Below, piece by piece: positions 49,197 to 58,386 of a DNA stretch of 64,000 nucleotides. This DNA is from Pseudomonadota bacterium (GTDB taxonomy: Bacteria > Pseudomonadota > Alphaproteobacteria > Rhodospirillales > Magnetospirillaceae). The stretch lies in NCBI GenBank assembly GCA_021793155.1, contig JAJYTF010000006.1, positions 62,001 through 126,000 on the forward strand, given 5' to 3'. The position numbers and the translations under genes are program-made. The number at the start of each line of letters is the position of its first letter. The first letter of the stretch is position 1. The notes below the pieces were generated by a model, which was not told the origin of the DNA, searched no databases, and saw only the letters and a program-made list of their open reading frames with translations.

Positions 49197-50216
49197 ATGA
49201 TCAGGAAGACCCTTGTCGCCGCCGCCGTGGCGGCCGTGGCGCTTTCCGGCACCGCCCATGCCCGAGACCAGATCCGCATCGTCGGTTCTTCGACCGTCTA
49301 CCCCTTTGCTACGGCCGTGGCCGAGCAGTTCGGCAAGACGTCGGGCTTCAAGACCCCCGTCGTGGAAAGCACCGGCTCCGGCGGCGGCCTGAAGCTGTTC
49401 TGCGCCGGCGCCGACGAGAACTCGCCGGACATCACCAACGCCTCGCGCCGGATCGAGCCCAGCGAAGTCGCCGCCTGCGCCGCCAACGGCGTCAAGGACA
49501 TCACCGAAGTGGTGATCGGCTATGACGGCATCGTCGCGGCGAATTCCGTTCACGGCCCGAAGTTCAAGCTGACCAAGGCCCAGCTGTTCAAGGCCGCGGC
49601 CAAGACGGTGCCGGTGGACGGCAAGCTGGTGGCCAATCCCTACACCAAGTGGAGCGACATCGATCCGTCGCTGCCCAAGGAAGACATCCTGCTCTATATC
49701 CCGGCGCCGAACCATGGCACCCGCGACGCGTGGAACGAGCTGGTGATGGATCCGGCCTGCGATGCCTTCCCCGAGGTTAAGGCCCTGGACAAGGCGGCCA
49801 AGAAGGCGGTCTGCAACACGCTGCGCGAGGACGGTGCCGAGGTGGACGTCTCGGAAAACTACACCGTCACCCTGCAGAAGATGATCAGCCAGCCGGCCGC
49901 CGTCGGCGTGACCACCTTCAGCTATCTCGACCAGAACGGCGACAAGATCCAGGCCGCGACCGTCGATGGCGAGGTTCCGACCTACGACAACATCGCTTCC
50001 GGCAAGTATCCGGTGTCGCGCCCGCTGTTCTTCTATGTCAAGAAGTCGCATGTCGGCGTCATCCCCGGCATCAAGGAATACATTGCCGAATTCACCTCCG
50101 ACAAGGCTTGGGGCAAGACCGGCTATCTGGCCGAAAAGGGCCTGATCACCCTGCCCGACGACAAGCGCAAGTCCGAGGCGGCGAACGCCAAGAACCTGGG
50201 TAATCTGAAGCTGTAA
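49197..50216 (+). CDS. pstS: Phosphate ABC transporter substrate-binding protein
   Basis: A 339-residue periplasmic phosphate-binding protein. Signal peptide MIRKTLVAAAVAAVALSGTAHA-R. Phosphate-binding loops: IRIVGSSTVYPFATAVAE near the N-terminus, STGSGGGLKLFCAG and the NASRRIEPSE motif. It is first of the pst operon behind a Pho promoter, so it should be induced in phosphate limitation. Ribosome site CCGGAGGACC. A strong hairpin follows its stop, which may allow higher pstS than pstC levels. Confidence 0.95.
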   Translation: MIRKTLVAAAVAAVALSGTAHARDQIRIVGSSTVYPFATAVAEQFGKTSGFKTPVVESTGSGGGLKLFCAGADENSPDITNASRRIEPSEVAACAANGVKDITEVVIGYDGIVAANSVHGPKFKLTKAQLFKAAAKTVPVDGKLVANPYTKWSDIDPSLPKEDILLYIPAPNHGTRDAWNELVMDPACDAFPEVKALDKAAKKAVCNTLREDGAEVDVSENYTVTLQKMISQPAAVGVTTFSYLDQNGDKIQAATVDGEVPTYDNIASGKYPVSRPLFFYVKKSHVGVIPGIKEYIAEFTSDKAWGKTGYLAEKGLITLPDDKRKSEAANAKNLGNLKL

Positions 50217-50227
50217 GGAAACTGGCT

Positions 50228-50254
50228 CCGGCGGCCGATTGCTTCGGCCGCCGG
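50228..50254 (+). other. Strong hairpin between pstS and pstC
   Basis: CCGGCGGCCGA (50228-50238) and TCGGCCGCCGG (50244-50254), an 11-bp perfect stem, 5-base loop. No T-run follows, so it more likely blocks 3' exonucleases and boosts pstS mRNA than terminates fully. Confidence 0.75.
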
Positions 50255-50321
50255 ATCTGGTGCAAGTTTAAGCGCGGGCTGCAGCAAGCGGCCCGTTCGT
50301 TGACAGGAAACGGCGGCGTTG

Positions 50322-51704
50322 ATGCAGTTTCTTACCTTGGTGGCCGTGTTGTTGCTGATGTCGGCCGCGGTCTACCGCATGGGGCGCGGGCGTGCCCAGG
50401 TTCTCGCCGGGACCGAAGCCCGTTCGCTGCACTCTCTGCCGTCCTATTATGGTTATTACGTCGCCCTGTGGTGCGGCATTCCTGCCCTGCTGCTGATCGT
50501 CGGCTGGCTCAGCCTCGAGCCGTTCATCCTGCGCAGCCTGGTCGTTGACGCCCTGCCGACCGAGGCCAAGGCCTTGTCGCCGGCGCGTCTGTCGCTGCTG
50601 ATGAACGAAGTGCGTCAACTGGCGGCGTCCGGCGACTTCCGTTTCTCCTCGGGTCCCGTCGCCTCGGCAGCCGCCGAGCAATACCGCGGCCTGCGGGCCA
50701 CCAGCTTCGGCGCCATGACGGTGCTGGCCCTGTCGCTGGCGGTGGGCGGGGCGGTCTACGGCATGCGGGCGATTTCGCCCAAGCTCAGGGCTCGCAACAG
50801 GGTCGAGTCGGCGGTCAAGGTGTTCCTCGTCGCCAGCTCCACCCTGGCGATCTTCACCACGATCGGCATCGTGCTCTCCCTGCTGTTCGAATCGCTGCTG
50901 TTCTTCCAGAAGGTCCCTCTGACCGATTTTCTGTTCGGGCTCAACTGGAGCCCGCAGACCGCCATGCGTGCCGACCAGGTCGGGGCCTCGGGTTCGTTCG
51001 GCGCGGTTCCCTTGTTCGCCGGCACGTTGCTGATCTCCGTCATCGCCATGTTCGTCGCCGTGCCCATTGGCCTGTTGTCGGCGATCTACATGGCGGAATA
51101 CGCCCATCCCAAGTTCCGTTCGATTGCCAAGCCGCTGCTCGAGGTGCTGGCCGGCATTCCCACCGTGGTCTACGGCTTCTTCGCGGTTCTGGCGGTCGCG
51201 CCGTTCCTGCGCAGCATCGGCCAGTCCGTGGGGATTTCCATCGCTTCGGAGAGCGCCATGGCCACCGGCATCGTCATGGGGGTGATGATCATCCCCTTCA
51301 TCTCCTCGCTCTCGGACGATGTGATCTGCGCCGTGCCGGATTCCTTGCGCCACGGCGCCTACGGCCTCGGCGCGACGCGTTCCGAAACCATCAAGCAGGT
51401 GGTCATCCCGGCCGCCCTGCCGGGAATCATCGGCGGGATCCTGCTGGCGGTGTCGCGGGCCATCGGCGAGACCATGATCGTCGTGATGGCGGCCGGCCTG
51501 TCGGCCCATCTGACCGCCAATCCTTTCGCCTCGGTGACCACCGTCACCGTACAGATCGTCACCTTGCTGGTCGGCGACCAGGAATTCGACAGCCCGAAGA
51601 CGCTTTCGGCCTTCGCCCTCGGCTTGGTGTTGTTCGTCGTCACCCTTGCCCTGAACGTGGTGGCCTTGCATGTCGTCCGCAAATACCGAGAAAAATATGA
51701 CTGA
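50322..51704 (+). CDS. pstC: Phosphate ABC transporter permease PstC
   Basis: A 460-residue inner-membrane permease, longer than the usual 320. The N-terminal 180 residues hold extra membrane segments (LTLVAVLLLMSAAVYRM, YVALWCGIPALLLIVGWL) and an extracytoplasmic stretch; the classical PstC core follows, with FLFGLNWSPQ, PIGLLSAIYMAEYAHPKFR and GLGATRSETIKQVVIPAALPGI (EAA loop). Such long PstC variants are common in alphaproteobacteria. ATG 50322 is one codon inside the open frame. It overlaps pstA by 8 bases. Confidence 0.93.
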   Translation: MQFLTLVAVLLLMSAAVYRMGRGRAQVLAGTEARSLHSLPSYYGYYVALWCGIPALLLIVGWLSLEPFILRSLVVDALPTEAKALSPARLSLLMNEVRQLAASGDFRFSSGPVASAAAEQYRGLRATSFGAMTVLALSLAVGGAVYGMRAISPKLRARNRVESAVKVFLVASSTLAIFTTIGIVLSLLFESLLFFQKVPLTDFLFGLNWSPQTAMRADQVGASGSFGAVPLFAGTLLISVIAMFVAVPIGLLSAIYMAEYAHPKFRSIAKPLLEVLAGIPTVVYGFFAVLAVAPFLRSIGQSVGISIASESAMATGIVMGVMIIPFISSLSDDVICAVPDSLRHGAYGLGATRSETIKQVVIPAALPGIIGGILLAVSRAIGETMIVVMAAGLSAHLTANPFASVTTVTVQIVTLLVGDQEFDSPKTLSAFALGLVLFVVTLALNVVALHVVRKYREKYD

Positions 51705-52998
51705 GGCCGTCGAACAATTGCGGGCGTCGGTGATCGCCGGCAAGGTCGGGGCCCGGCTGCAGCGGCGCTATGCGGCGGAAAAGCGGTTCCGCGTCTACGG
51801 CGTCGCCGCCATCGCCATCGCGCTCAGTTTTCTTGCGGTTCTGCTGGTGAGCATCATCGCGCAAGGCTACTCGGCCTTCGTGCAGACGGAAGTGCGCCTG
51901 ACGCTTGACCTCGATCCGGCGGTGATCGACCCTGACGGCAAACGTGACCACGCGACTCTGTCCTCCGCCGACTACGCGACGGTGATCCGCAACGCCCTGC
52001 TGGCGCGCTTCCCTGACGCGGACGACCGGGTCGGCCGGCGCGAACTCAGCCATATGATGAGTCAGGGGGCCGAGCTGGAGGTGCGCAAGCTGGTGCTGGC
52101 CGATCCCTCGGTAATCGGCAGCCGGCGCGAGATGTGGCTGCCGGTTGCCGCCCCGGTCGATCAGCTGATCAAGGGCAATATGGAGCGGGCGCCCGACAAG
52201 GGGGGGCAGTTCAAGGAACGTGAGCTGGCGCGGATCGATGCGCTGAAGGCCGACGGCAGCCTGCAAACCCGCTTCAACAGGTGGCTGTTCACCGAAGGAG
52301 ATTCCCGTCAGCCCGAATTGGCCGGATTGTGGGGGGCGGTGGTGGGATCGTTCTACTCGTTGCTGGTGACGCTGGCGCTGTCGTTTCCTCTCGGCGTGGC
52401 CACCGCGGTCTACCTCGAGGAGTTCGCCAGCCGCAGCCGCTGGACCGATGTGATCGAGGTCAACATCAACAATCTGGCAGCCGTGCCTTCCATCGTCTTT
52501 GGCCTGCTGGGGCTCGAGATCTTTCTCAATCTGTTCGAGTTGCCACGCTCATCGCCGCTGGTCGGTGGCCTGGTGCTGACGCTGGTTTCTCTGCCGACCA
52601 TTATCATCGCCGCTCGTGTCGCGCTGAAGGCGGTCCCGCCGTGGATCCGCGAAGCCGCGCTGGGCCTTGGCGCATCCCGGCTGCAAATGGTGGCGCACCA
52701 TGTCCTGCCTCTGGCCATGCCGGGCATTTTGACGGGGACGATCATCGGCATGGCCCGCGCGGTCGGCGAATCGGCCCCGCTGCTGATGATCGGCATGGTG
52801 GCGTTCATCGTGGACGTGCCGGCCACCCCGATGGATCCGGCGACGGCGCTGCCGGTGCAGGTCTATCTGTGGGCCGCCAGCCCGGAACGTGCATTCATCG
52901 AGCGGACGTCGGCCGCCATCATCGTTCTTTTGTGCTTCCTGGCGGTGATGAATGCCACGGCCATTTATCTCCGTAAACGTTTCGAGCGCCGTTGGTGA
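51697..52998 (+). CDS. pstA: Phosphate ABC transporter permease PstA
   Basis: A 433-residue inner-membrane permease. One membrane helix ([17 protein letters not shown]), an extracytoplasmic domain of about 150 residues, then the PstA core with [35 protein letters not shown] and [29 protein letters not shown]. The large periplasmic insertion is typical for proteobacterial long PstA. ATG 51697 overlaps the pstC stop, so translation is coupled. Partner of PstC in the channel. Confidence 0.93.
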   Translation: MTEAVEQLRASVIAGKVGARLQRRYAAEKRFRVYGVAAIAIALSFLAVLLVSIIAQGYSAFVQTEVRLTLDLDPAVIDPDGKRDHATLSSADYATVIRNALLARFPDADDRVGRRELSHMMSQGAELEVRKLVLADPSVIGSRREMWLPVAAPVDQLIKGNMERAPDKGGQFKERELARIDALKADGSLQTRFNRWLFTEGDSRQPELAGLWGAVVGSFYSLLVTLALSFPLGVATAVYLEEFASRSRWTDVIEVNINNLAAVPSIVFGLLGLEIFLNLFELPRSSPLVGGLVLTLVSLPTIIIAARVALKAVPPWIREAALGLGASRLQMVAHHVLPLAMPGILTGTIIGMARAVGESAPLLMIGMVAFIVDVPATPMDPATALPVQVYLWAASPERAFIERTSAAIIVLLCFLAVMNATAIYLRKRFERRW

Positions 52999-53003
52999 AG
53001 GCG

Positions 53004-53810
53004 ATGACGACAGCCAGCGAGTCCCAATCCCGGCCGGGCGACCAGGGGATCAACGTCGCCAAGGTCACCGCCAACGACGTCAACGTGTACTACGGCGATA
53101 AGCACGCCCTAAAGGGTGTGAATCTGGCTATCCAGGCCAATGAAGTGACCGCGCTGATCGGTCCTTCGGGCTGCGGTAAGTCGACCTTCCTGCGTTGCAT
53201 CAACCGGATGAACGATCTGATCGAAGGCGCCAGGGTTACCGGGACGATTACCCTCGACAGACAGAATATCTACGACCGCGACCTTGATGTCGTGCAGTTG
53301 CGGGCCCGCGTCGGCATGGTATTCCAGAAACCCAATCCCTTCCCCAAATCGATCTACGACAATGTCGCCTATGGTCCGCGCCTGCACGGCCTGGCCCATT
53401 CGGCGGCCGATCTGGAAGAGGTCGTCATCACCAGTCTGGAACGGGCGGGTCTTTACGCCGAGGTCAAGGACCGGCTCGACGAGCCGGGGACCGGGTTGTC
53501 GGGCGGCCAGCAGCAGCGGCTTTGCATCGCGCGGGCCATCGCCGTCAGTCCCGAAGTGATCCTGATGGACGAACCTTGCTCGGCGCTGGACCCCATCGCC
53601 ACTGCCAAGGTCGAGGAGCTGATCGACGAACTGCGGGAGAATTTCACCATCGTCATCGTCACCCACTCGATGCAACAGGCGGCGCGCGTGTCCCAGAGGA
53701 CGGCATTCTTTCACCTGGGTGAACTGATCGAGGTCGGCAATACCGAACAGATCTTCACCAATCCGCAGCACAAGCTGACCCAAGGCTACATAACCGGCCG
53801 GTTCGGTTGA
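53004..53810 (+). CDS. pstB: Phosphate ABC transporter ATP-binding protein
   Basis: A 268-residue ATPase energising PstCA. Walker [11 protein letters not shown]-loop [17 protein letters not shown], signature [14 protein letters not shown], Walker [14 protein letters not shown], and H-loop [11 protein letters not shown] 53004 follows the pstA stop by 5 bases; GTG 52995 is an in-frame alternative. Family length and motifs are normal. Confidence 0.97.
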   Translation: MTTASESQSRPGDQGINVAKVTANDVNVYYGDKHALKGVNLAIQANEVTALIGPSGCGKSTFLRCINRMNDLIEGARVTGTITLDRQNIYDRDLDVVQLRARVGMVFQKPNPFPKSIYDNVAYGPRLHGLAHSAADLEEVVITSLERAGLYAEVKDRLDEPGTGLSGGQQQRLCIARAIAVSPEVILMDEPCSALDPIATAKVEELIDELRENFTIVIVTHSMQQAARVSQRTAFFHLGELIEVGNTEQIFTNPQHKLTQGYITGRFG

Positions 53811-53832
53811 CTTGGATTCAGGAGGACGACGC

Positions 53833-54552
53833 ATGACGGGAGAACACACGGTGCGGTCCTACGATGAAGAGCTTTCGCATCTCAACAACATGATCGCCCG
53901 CATGGGCGGCCTGGCCGAAGCGCAGCTGGACGGCGCCCTACAGGCCCTGGCCAAGCGCGATAGCGACCTGGCCGGAAAGGTGATCGCCTCGGATTCGAAG
54001 GTCGACGAGATCGAGCAGGAGGTGCACGCCTTTACCGTGCGCCTGCTGGCGCTGCGCCAACCGGTCGCCCATGACCTGCGCATGATCGTCGGCGCGCTGA
54101 AGGTTTCAGGCGACCTCGAGCGCATTGCCGACTATGCGGCCAATGTGGCCAAGCGGGCCTTGGTGTTGAACCAGGTGCCGCCGGTCAAGCCGACCGCCGG
54201 GGTTCCGCGCCTGGGCCGGCTGGTCCAGGAAATCGTCAAGGATGTGCTCGACGCCTATGTCGAGCAGGACAAGGAAAAGGCCGTCAAGGTATGGAAGCAG
54301 GACGAGGAGGTGGACGACATGTACACCGGCCTGTTCCGCGAACTCATCACCTATATGATGGAAGACCCGCGTAATATTACCGCCTGCATCCATTTGATGT
54401 TCATTGCCAAGAACATCGAGCGGATCGGCGATCATGCCACCAACATTGCCGAAACCATTCATTTCCTGGTGCAGGGGACGCCAATCCGCGAGGTGCGGCC
54501 GAAAGGCGATTCGATTCTGCCCGATCCCTCCCACATTGGTAAGGACGAGTGA
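53833..54552 (+). CDS. phoU: Phosphate signalling protein PhoU
   Basis: A 239-residue all-helical protein that restrains Pst transport and PhoR/PhoB signalling when phosphate is plentiful. Two three-helix halves are visible, each with the metal-cluster style E/DxxxD motifs: DSKVDEIEQEVHAFTVRLLALRQPVAHDLR, and NIERIGDHATNIAE. AGGAGGACGACGC precedes ATG 53833. The stop overlaps phoB by one base (TGATG). Confidence 0.96.
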   Translation: MTGEHTVRSYDEELSHLNNMIARMGGLAEAQLDGALQALAKRDSDLAGKVIASDSKVDEIEQEVHAFTVRLLALRQPVAHDLRMIVGALKVSGDLERIADYAANVAKRALVLNQVPPVKPTAGVPRLGRLVQEIVKDVLDAYVEQDKEKAVKVWKQDEEVDDMYTGLFRELITYMMEDPRNITACIHLMFIAKNIERIGDHATNIAETIHFLVQGTPIREVRPKGDSILPDPSHIGKDE

Positions 54553-55268
54553 TGGATCGCGAAAATGTAAGCAAGCCGCTGGTCATGGTGGTGGAGGACG
54601 AAGCCGCCCTCGTCACCATGCTTCGCTACAACCTGGAAAAGGAAGGCTATCGGGTCTGCGAGGCGATGGACGGCGAGGAAGCCCTTACCGTATTGGCCGA
54701 ACGCAGCCCCGATCTGGTGGTGCTGGACTGGATGCTGCCCATCATGTCCGGGATCGAGGTCTGCCGGCAGATCCGCAGGAAACCCCGCACCCGCGACCTG
54801 CCGGTGATCATGTTGACCGCCCGCGGCGAAGAAGGGGACAAGATCCGCGGCTTGAACACGGGCGCCGACGATTACCTGACCAAGCCGTTTTCCCTTCCGG
54901 AACTGATGGCGCGGGTAAGGGCGCTGCTGCGCCGCGTGCGCCCCAGCCAGAGCAAGGGCGTGCTGCAATACGAAGCCATCGTCATGGATCTTGCCGCCCA
55001 TCGCGTCACCCGCGAGGGGCGGAACATTCATCTGGGCCCCACAGAATTCCGCCTGCTGCAATTCCTGTTGCAGCATCCGGGTTGTGTCTTCTCGCGCGAA
55101 GAATTGCTGAATGCCGTCTGGGGCCCCGACATCTACGTCGAACCGCGCACGGTCGACGTCCATATTCGCCGACTGCGCAAGGCGCTCAACGGCGACGAAG
55201 AGGCGGATATCATCCGCACCGTGCGCGCCGCCGGCTATGCCCTGGACGCTGAAGGCACGACTGTCTGA
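54552..55268 (+). CDS. phoB: Phosphate regulon response regulator
   Basis: A 238-residue OmpR-family regulator. Receiver: VVEDEAALVTMLRYNLEKEGY, phosphoacceptor Asp 59 in VVLDWMLP, MLTARGEE and DDYLTKPFS. DNA-binding half: GPTEFRLLQFLLQHPGCVFSREELLNAVWGPDIYVEPRTVDVHIRRLRKAL, and RTVRAAGYAL. The W-L-P and WG features are characteristic of PhoB, and its place at the end of pstSCAB-phoU supports it. It should bind the 11-bp repeats upstream of pstS. The usual PhoR kinase is not in this window. Confidence 0.95.
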   Translation: MDRENVSKPLVMVVEDEAALVTMLRYNLEKEGYRVCEAMDGEEALTVLAERSPDLVVLDWMLPIMSGIEVCRQIRRKPRTRDLPVIMLTARGEEGDKIRGLNTGADDYLTKPFSLPELMARVRALLRRVRPSQSKGVLQYEAIVMDLAAHRVTREGRNIHLGPTEFRLLQFLLQHPGCVFSREELLNAVWGPDIYVEPRTVDVHIRRLRKALNGDEEADIIRTVRAAGYALDAEGTTV

Positions 55269-55376
55269 CCTCGCCGATCTCTTGCGAGCCTATCCTCCTG
55301 CGCCGTTGAAGGCCGAAGCCGTCATGCTCACCTCAGATTTCGCAGAGTCATCCTTACGCGAGGAGGCCGCCGGCCG

Positions 55377-55997
55377 ATGGGCGAGAGGCGAGGAAAAAGG
55401 GGCGTCTTGTTCCTTGTTTGCGGCCCCAGCGGCGCAGGAAAGGATGCGATAATTAAAGGGGCTAAGCGGCGCTTGGCCGGCGACCCACGCTATGTATTCC
55501 CATTGCGGATAATAACCCGGCCCGAGGGGTTTGGCGGGGAACTTCACATTGCCGTCACTCCGGCACAGTTCGATCGATTGCGGCGGCGTGGCGATTTCGC
55601 ATTGTTCTGGGGTTCCATGGGGCATAACTACGCCGTCCCCGTCAGCATCGAGGGCGAATTGGCGGCTGGGCGGGCGGTCGTGGTGAACGTGTCGGCCCAG
55701 GTCTGTGGCGAGGCGCGTGCCCGCTATCCGGGCGCCGGCATCATCTGGATCTCGGCTTCCGTCGAGCTGTGCCGCCGGCGGCTACTGGTGCGCGGGCGTG
55801 AGAGTGCGGCCCAGATCGACGAGCGTCTGCAACTGATCGACGAGCCTCCGGTCGACGAGGACATCGAGATTCTGACGAACGAGGGATCTCTGGAGGCTGC
55901 GGTCGATGCCTTCGTCCACATGCTCGATGAGCGGATGGGGGGCCGGCCGATCAGACAGGCTGGTCTTTCGGGGATCGCTTCTCCGACGGGCTTATGA
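55377..55997 (+). CDS. phnN: Ribose 1,5-bisphosphate phosphokinase PhnN-like
   Basis: A 206-residue P-loop kinase of guanylate-kinase type. Walker A VCGPSGAGKDAII near residue 20, then RIITRPEGFGGE, FALFWGSMGHNYAVP, and the lid ARYPGAGIIWISASVELCRRRLLVRGRES. PhnN makes PRPP from ribose 1,5-bisphosphate in the phosphonate lyase pathway. No other phn genes are in the window, but the location behind phoB fits a phosphate-starvation role. It starts 108 bases after phoB. Confidence 0.9.
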   Translation: MGERRGKRGVLFLVCGPSGAGKDAIIKGAKRRLAGDPRYVFPLRIITRPEGFGGELHIAVTPAQFDRLRRRGDFALFWGSMGHNYAVPVSIEGELAAGRAVVVNVSAQVCGEARARYPGAGIIWISASVELCRRRLLVRGRESAAQIDERLQLIDEPPVDEDIEILTNEGSLEAAVDAFVHMLDERMGGRPIRQAGLSGIASPTGL

Positions 55998-56019
55998 CCC
56001 TCGCTCCTTCAAGCCCCCT

Positions 56020-56062
56020 CTTGGACTTCGTTGTCACCAAAACTTAATAGCGGCGCCATAAA
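56020..56062 (+). promoter_or_regulatory. Candidate Pho-box promoter before the 99-residue ORF
   Basis: CTTGGAC (56020), TTGTCAC (56031) and ACTTAAT (56042) repeat at 11-bp spacing, with CAAA as a linker like TAAA in the pst promoter. CATAAA (56057-56062) is a weak -10 some 8 bases after the last half-site. The match is weaker than at pstS. Confidence 0.45.
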
Positions 56063-56116
56063 ACCGTCGGCGCAGGCATGTAGAGTGCGCAAGCCAGGCA
56101 TCCAGAGGGGGGCTCC

Positions 56117-56416
56117 ATGCGTCTCATGCGTGATGATTTCAGCGCACTCGACTTTCTCTCCTGCGGTGGCTTCCGCTTGTCGCCGCCAAAGCCGCCGCGC
56201 AAGGCCAAGCGCAAATTTACCCTGCCGCGGCCGTGCCGCGCGAAGACCGCTGACAAGCGAGGCCTGGGGTCGTTGCTGCCGTTCCTGGCAAGCAAGGTGC
56301 AACCGCCGACAAAGCCGGGCCTATTCGAAGGCTGGCCAGTCCCATTGTCGTGGCCACGCGTCGAATCGACCAGCAACGACTTCTGGTGGGAGCAGGCTGA
56401 TCGGCAGGCCTCGTAA
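56117..56416 (+). CDS. Small basic hypothetical protein, 99 residues
   Basis: ATG 56117 follows AGAGGGGGG, a purine-rich ribosome site. The protein starts MRLMRDDFSALDFLSCGGFRL and contains a strongly basic, proline-rich middle (PPKPPRKAKRKFTLPRPCRAK) and a Trp-rich end (FEGWPVPLSWPRVES...DFWWEQ). No membrane helix, no family known to me. It lies between a Pho-box-like array upstream and a perfect hairpin downstream, which speaks for a real transcription unit, perhaps phosphate regulated. Composition is unusual and a shadow frame cannot be excluded. Confidence 0.45.
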   Translation: MRLMRDDFSALDFLSCGGFRLSPPKPPRKAKRKFTLPRPCRAKTADKRGLGSLLPFLASKVQPPTKPGLFEGWPVPLSWPRVESTSNDFWWEQADRQAS

Positions 56417-56422
56417 GGCCGA

Positions 56423-56452
56423 GCTGTGGTGATCGGGACCGATCACCACAGC
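56423..56452. terminator. Perfect 14-bp palindrome between convergent genes
   Basis: GCTGTGGTGATCGG (56423-56436) and CCGATCACCACAGC (56439-56452), separated by only two bases. It lies 6 bases after the 99-residue ORF and about 70 bases from the end of apt, so it may act as a bidirectional transcript end. No T-run is present. Confidence 0.55.
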
Positions 56453-56524
56453 CTCCGTCTTCGGCAACACCGGCGGGCCAGCCAAGTCTCGATGAGTTTC
56501 GGCCATCAAGGCTTGGCATAATTC

Positions 56525-57040
56525 CTATTGGTCATAGGAAACGACCGAGGTCACCGGCACGTCGAGGCGCTTGCGGCCATCGAGGAAGGCCAGTTCGATA
56601 ATGCAGGCAGCACCGGTCACCTGGGCTCCCATCTTGCGCAGCAAGTTGATGGTTGCCGCCATCGTGCCGCCCGTCGCCAGCAGGTCGTCCAGGACGACCA
56701 CCTTCTGCCCGGGGGCTACCGCATCTTCCTGCATTTCAATGATGTCGGTGCCGTATTCCAGGTCATATTCGTAGCGTACCGTCTTGCCCGGAAGTTTGCC
56801 GCGCTTGCGCGCCATGACAAAGCCGCAGCCGAGCTTAAGGGCGAGAGGGGCGGCCACGAGGAAGCCCCGCGACTCGATGCCGACAAGAATGTCGGGGTGC
56901 TGGGCGCGCACGGCATTGGCAACCCGCCCCATCGTGACCTGCCAGGCATCGGCGTGGGAGAGCAGGGTCGAAATGTCGTAGAACAGGATTCCCGGTTTTG
57001 GGAAGTCGGGGATCTGCCGAATATGGTCCTTGATGTTCAT
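56525..57040 (-). CDS. apt: Adenine phosphoribosyltransferase
   Basis: A 171-residue purine salvage enzyme converting adenine and PRPP to AMP. Motifs: [27 protein letters not shown]-type [14 protein letters not shown], and the PRPP loop [16 protein letters not shown]. The start [14 protein letters not shown] at ATG 57040 is standard; the longer frame upstream is not supported. Soluble and cytoplasmic. It is convergent with the 99-residue ORF and divergent from the TAXI gene. Confidence 0.97.
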   Translation of the reverse strand: MNIKDHIRQIPDFPKPGILFYDISTLLSHADAWQVTMGRVANAVRAQHPDILVGIESRGFLVAAPLALKLGCGFVMARKRGKLPGKTVRYEYDLEYGTDIIEMQEDAVAPGQKVVVLDDLLATGGTMAATINLLRKMGAQVTGAACIIELAFLDGRKRLDVPVTSVVSYDQ

Positions 57041-57171
57041 CGCGAGTGGTCCGTGCGGCCTTTCGAAAAGGGAAAGCGATGCTAGCCGGAAAGCCCCATT
57101 TCCGCCAGAGCGCTGGCAAGCGGCCTTGACGTCGCCGGGCCGTTGTGTGAGGCAGGAGAAACCTTGGCAAG

Positions 57172-58161
57172 ATGGACGGTGTGATGAAGATATGGAGCCT
57201 GTTCGCCATCGGCGTGTCGGTTTTGATGTCGGTCTTGGCGGGAAGTGGCCTGCCGGCGATGGCCGAGGCCGCCCATAGCTTGATTCTCGAGAGCGGCGAC
57301 GTGGTCGGCATGCATTATCCCGAGGCCGGAGCAATTTGCCGTTTGGTGAACAAGGATCGCGCCGGTCACGGCTTGCGCTGCCTGGTCGAGCCGACCACTG
57401 GTTCGGCGGCCAATCTGGCGGGCCTCGAAAGCGGTGACGGCCAGTTGGCCATCGTTCAATCGAAAATGCTGGAGCAGGCCGTCGCCGGCAAGGGGCCATT
57501 TGCCAACGCGCCGCGGGCCGACCTGCGCAGCCTGATGAGCCTGCACGGTGAATCCGTGGCCGTCGTGGTCGCTCCGGGCGCCAAGTTGAAGAAGGCGGCC
57601 GACCTCAAGGGAAAGCGCGTCAACCTGGGCCATACGGGAAGTTTCCAGCGTTCGATGGCGGAGGCTATGCTGGCCGCCGAAGGACTGGCGCCTGCCGACC
57701 TCGGGGCCGCACTTGAAATGGACGAGTCCAAGGTGGCCAAAGCGCTGTGTCGGAACGAAGTCGATGCCGCGGTTTTTACCGGACTGCACCCGATCGCCGA
57801 AGTGCAGGAAGCCATCGACGGATGCGGCGCCAGCTTGTTGCCCTTGAAGGATGCCGCGCTCGACAAGTTCCTCAAGGAGAACGCCGCCTATTCCCGTCAG
57901 GTCATTCCCGGCGATGCCTATACCGGCTTGCGCGAAAAGGTGCCGACCTTCGGCCTTCGCGCCGTGCTGGTCACCACAAGCAGGCTGTCTGCCGAAGATG
58001 CTTATGAAGTCGTCAAGGCGGTGTTCGACAATCTGAAGGCATTCAGGGCGATGCATCCGCTGCTCGGCGAACTGGAAAAGAAGCAGATGACCCATGACGC
58101 GTTGGTGGCGCCGTTGCATGAGGGGGCGCAACGATACTACCGGGAAAACGGCGGCTTGTAG
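57172..58161 (+). CDS. TAXI-family TRAP transporter substrate-binding protein
   Basis: A 329-residue exported protein. The N-terminus ([30 protein letters not shown]) is a signal peptide. The mature part has the TAXI pattern: [60 protein letters not shown] and a C-terminal [13 protein letters not shown]. These proteins bind ligands such as glutamate or organic acids for a TRAP transporter, but no DctM/DctQ-like membrane subunit is nearby, so it may serve a remote transporter or a sensor. AGGAGA lies 13 bases before ATG 57172, a little far. A terminator follows. Confidence 0.9.
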   Translation: MDGVMKIWSLFAIGVSVLMSVLAGSGLPAMAEAAHSLILESGDVVGMHYPEAGAICRLVNKDRAGHGLRCLVEPTTGSAANLAGLESGDGQLAIVQSKMLEQAVAGKGPFANAPRADLRSLMSLHGESVAVVVAPGAKLKKAADLKGKRVNLGHTGSFQRSMAEAMLAAEGLAPADLGAALEMDESKVAKALCRNEVDAAVFTGLHPIAEVQEAIDGCGASLLPLKDAALDKFLKENAAYSRQVIPGDAYTGLREKVPTFGLRAVLVTTSRLSAEDAYEVVKAVFDNLKAFRAMHPLLGELEKKQMTHDALVAPLHEGAQRYYRENGGL

Positions 58162-58235
58162 CTCTGGGCTAGGGCGCAGCAGCGCTGGCGGAGGTGTCAG
58201 GCCCAATTGCCCTGAAATGCGGGTCATAGAAACGA

Positions 58236-58266
58236 AACGCCGCCCCGGGGGGCGGCGTTCTTCTTA
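58236..58266 (+). terminator. Intrinsic terminator after the TAXI gene
   Basis: AACGCCGCCCC (58236-58246) and GGGGCGGCGTT (58249-58259), an 11-bp stem with a minimal loop, followed by CTTCTT. It lies 75 bases after the stop at 58161. Confidence 0.75.
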
Positions 58267-58335
58267 GATCAGCTCCGTGGCCATCCTGACCGCGATGCTC
58301 AAGCGCCGCGCGGGCTTGTTCGCGGTTTTCGGCCT
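58264..58335 (-). pseudogene. Orphan C-terminal coding remnant (RRLSIAVRMATELI)
   Basis: On the minus strand, a frame ending ...RRLSIAVRMATELI-stop is open between two stops but has no proper start. Its last codons align with the end of a 28-codon minus-strand frame at 60859-60945 (...SRLAVRMTAKLT-stop), with mainly codon-third-position differences: 26 of 36 bases identical by my count. It looks like the tail of a repeated small coding unit. Function unknown. Confidence 0.35.
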
Positions 58336-58354
58336 TCACGCAAAGGCCGAAAAC
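58325..58354. other. 12-bp perfect hairpin between TAXI and cytochrome genes
   Basis: GTTTTCGGCCTT (58325-58336) and AAGGCCGAAAAC (58343-58354), loop 6 bases. It lies between two convergent genes (cytochrome ends at 58387) and may terminate the cytochrome transcript. Confidence 0.6.
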
Positions 58355-58386
58355 GCTCTAAGCTTCGTGCGATCGCCGCAGCGCGA

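Noticed and set aside
50268-51743. 491-codon minus-strand open frame opposite pstC
   Set aside because: Composition (Gly, Arg, Asp, His, Gln) and lack of start signal mark it as a shadow of the membrane protein gene.
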